A DNA stretch of 17,606 bases from an uncultured Alcanivoracaceae bacterium (GTDB lineage: Bacteria > Pseudomonadota > Gammaproteobacteria > Pseudomonadales > Alcanivoracaceae): positions 1 to 17,606 of the forward strand of contig CALEAR010000009.1 of assembly GCA_937943665.1 (NCBI GenBank). Reading direction: 5' to 3'. Positions within the stretch are counted from its first letter, which is position 1, and each line of letters begins with the position of its first letter. A program made the position numbers and the translations under genes. Of the stretch, positions 17,602-17,606 are shown piece by piece. The notes beneath the pieces are model-generated. The model was not told the origin of the DNA, ran no database searches, and saw only the letters and a list, made by a program, of their open reading frames with translations.

Positions 17602-17606
17602 ATGTT
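17602..17606 (+). CDS. Possible start of a rightward gene cut by the window edge
   Basis: An ATG at 17602-17604 follows AGGAG (17590-17594) by seven bases, an excellent ribosome binding site. The long control region upstream also points to a gene start. Only five bases are visible, so nothing can be said of the product from sequence. A GntR-family regulator is one guess from gene order in Pseudomonas. Confidence 0.4.

Overview
The window looks like chromosomal DNA of a gammaproteobacterium of the Pseudomonadales/Oceanospirillales type. The evidence is the smc-zipA-ligA gene order, a monomeric NADP-isocitrate dehydrogenase, a two-domain MaeB malic enzyme, a divergent metR/metE pair, and mid-range base composition with dense coding. 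Nearly everything is housekeeping. I see no phage, transposon, CRISPR array, toxin-antitoxin pair or defence cluster. This assignment is inferred from gene content only.

Left part (1-5750): two NADPH-producing carbon-metabolism genes lie on the minus strand, a monomeric isocitrate dehydrogenase (cut by the window edge) and maeB. The gap between them carries a strong plus-strand terminator hairpin preceded by a second hairpin, possibly a small RNA. Divergent from maeB is a YbbO-like short-chain dehydrogenase. It converges, across a bidirectional terminator, on a small outer-membrane beta-barrel protein.

Middle (5830-9550): a minus-strand tRNA-Glu/tRNA-Gly pair has its own promoter, leader palindrome and terminator. 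It is followed by metR (minus) and metE (plus), divergently transcribed from a 133-base control region with a MetR-like inverted repeat. metE ends in a strong bidirectional terminator.

Right part (9576-17053): a minus-strand chromosome and division operon reads smc, zipA, ligA, a murein-transglycosylase-like lipoprotein, and a 140-residue protein of unknown function. Its genes overlap or are separated by at most about 32 bases, and it uses the same terminator as metE. The smc gene is broken by a -1 frame change inside a 70-base interval (14603-14672). Both halves are otherwise intact and together give a normal-length SMC of about 1159 residues. This is either a recent mutation or a sequencing error in an A-run, and it is the most consequential anomaly here.

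Right edge (17054-17606): a gene-free stretch of about 550 bases holds a candidate smc promoter, several inverted repeats (one built from DnaA-box-like sequences), a GntR/FadR-type operator-like site, and a ribosome binding site with the first codon of a rightward gene that leaves the window.

I did not find a convincing previously undescribed system. The points most worth checking are the smc frameshift, the two-hairpin plus-strand element upstream of isocitrate dehydrogenase, the DnaA-box palindrome upstream of smc, and the two little-known genes at the tail of the smc operon.
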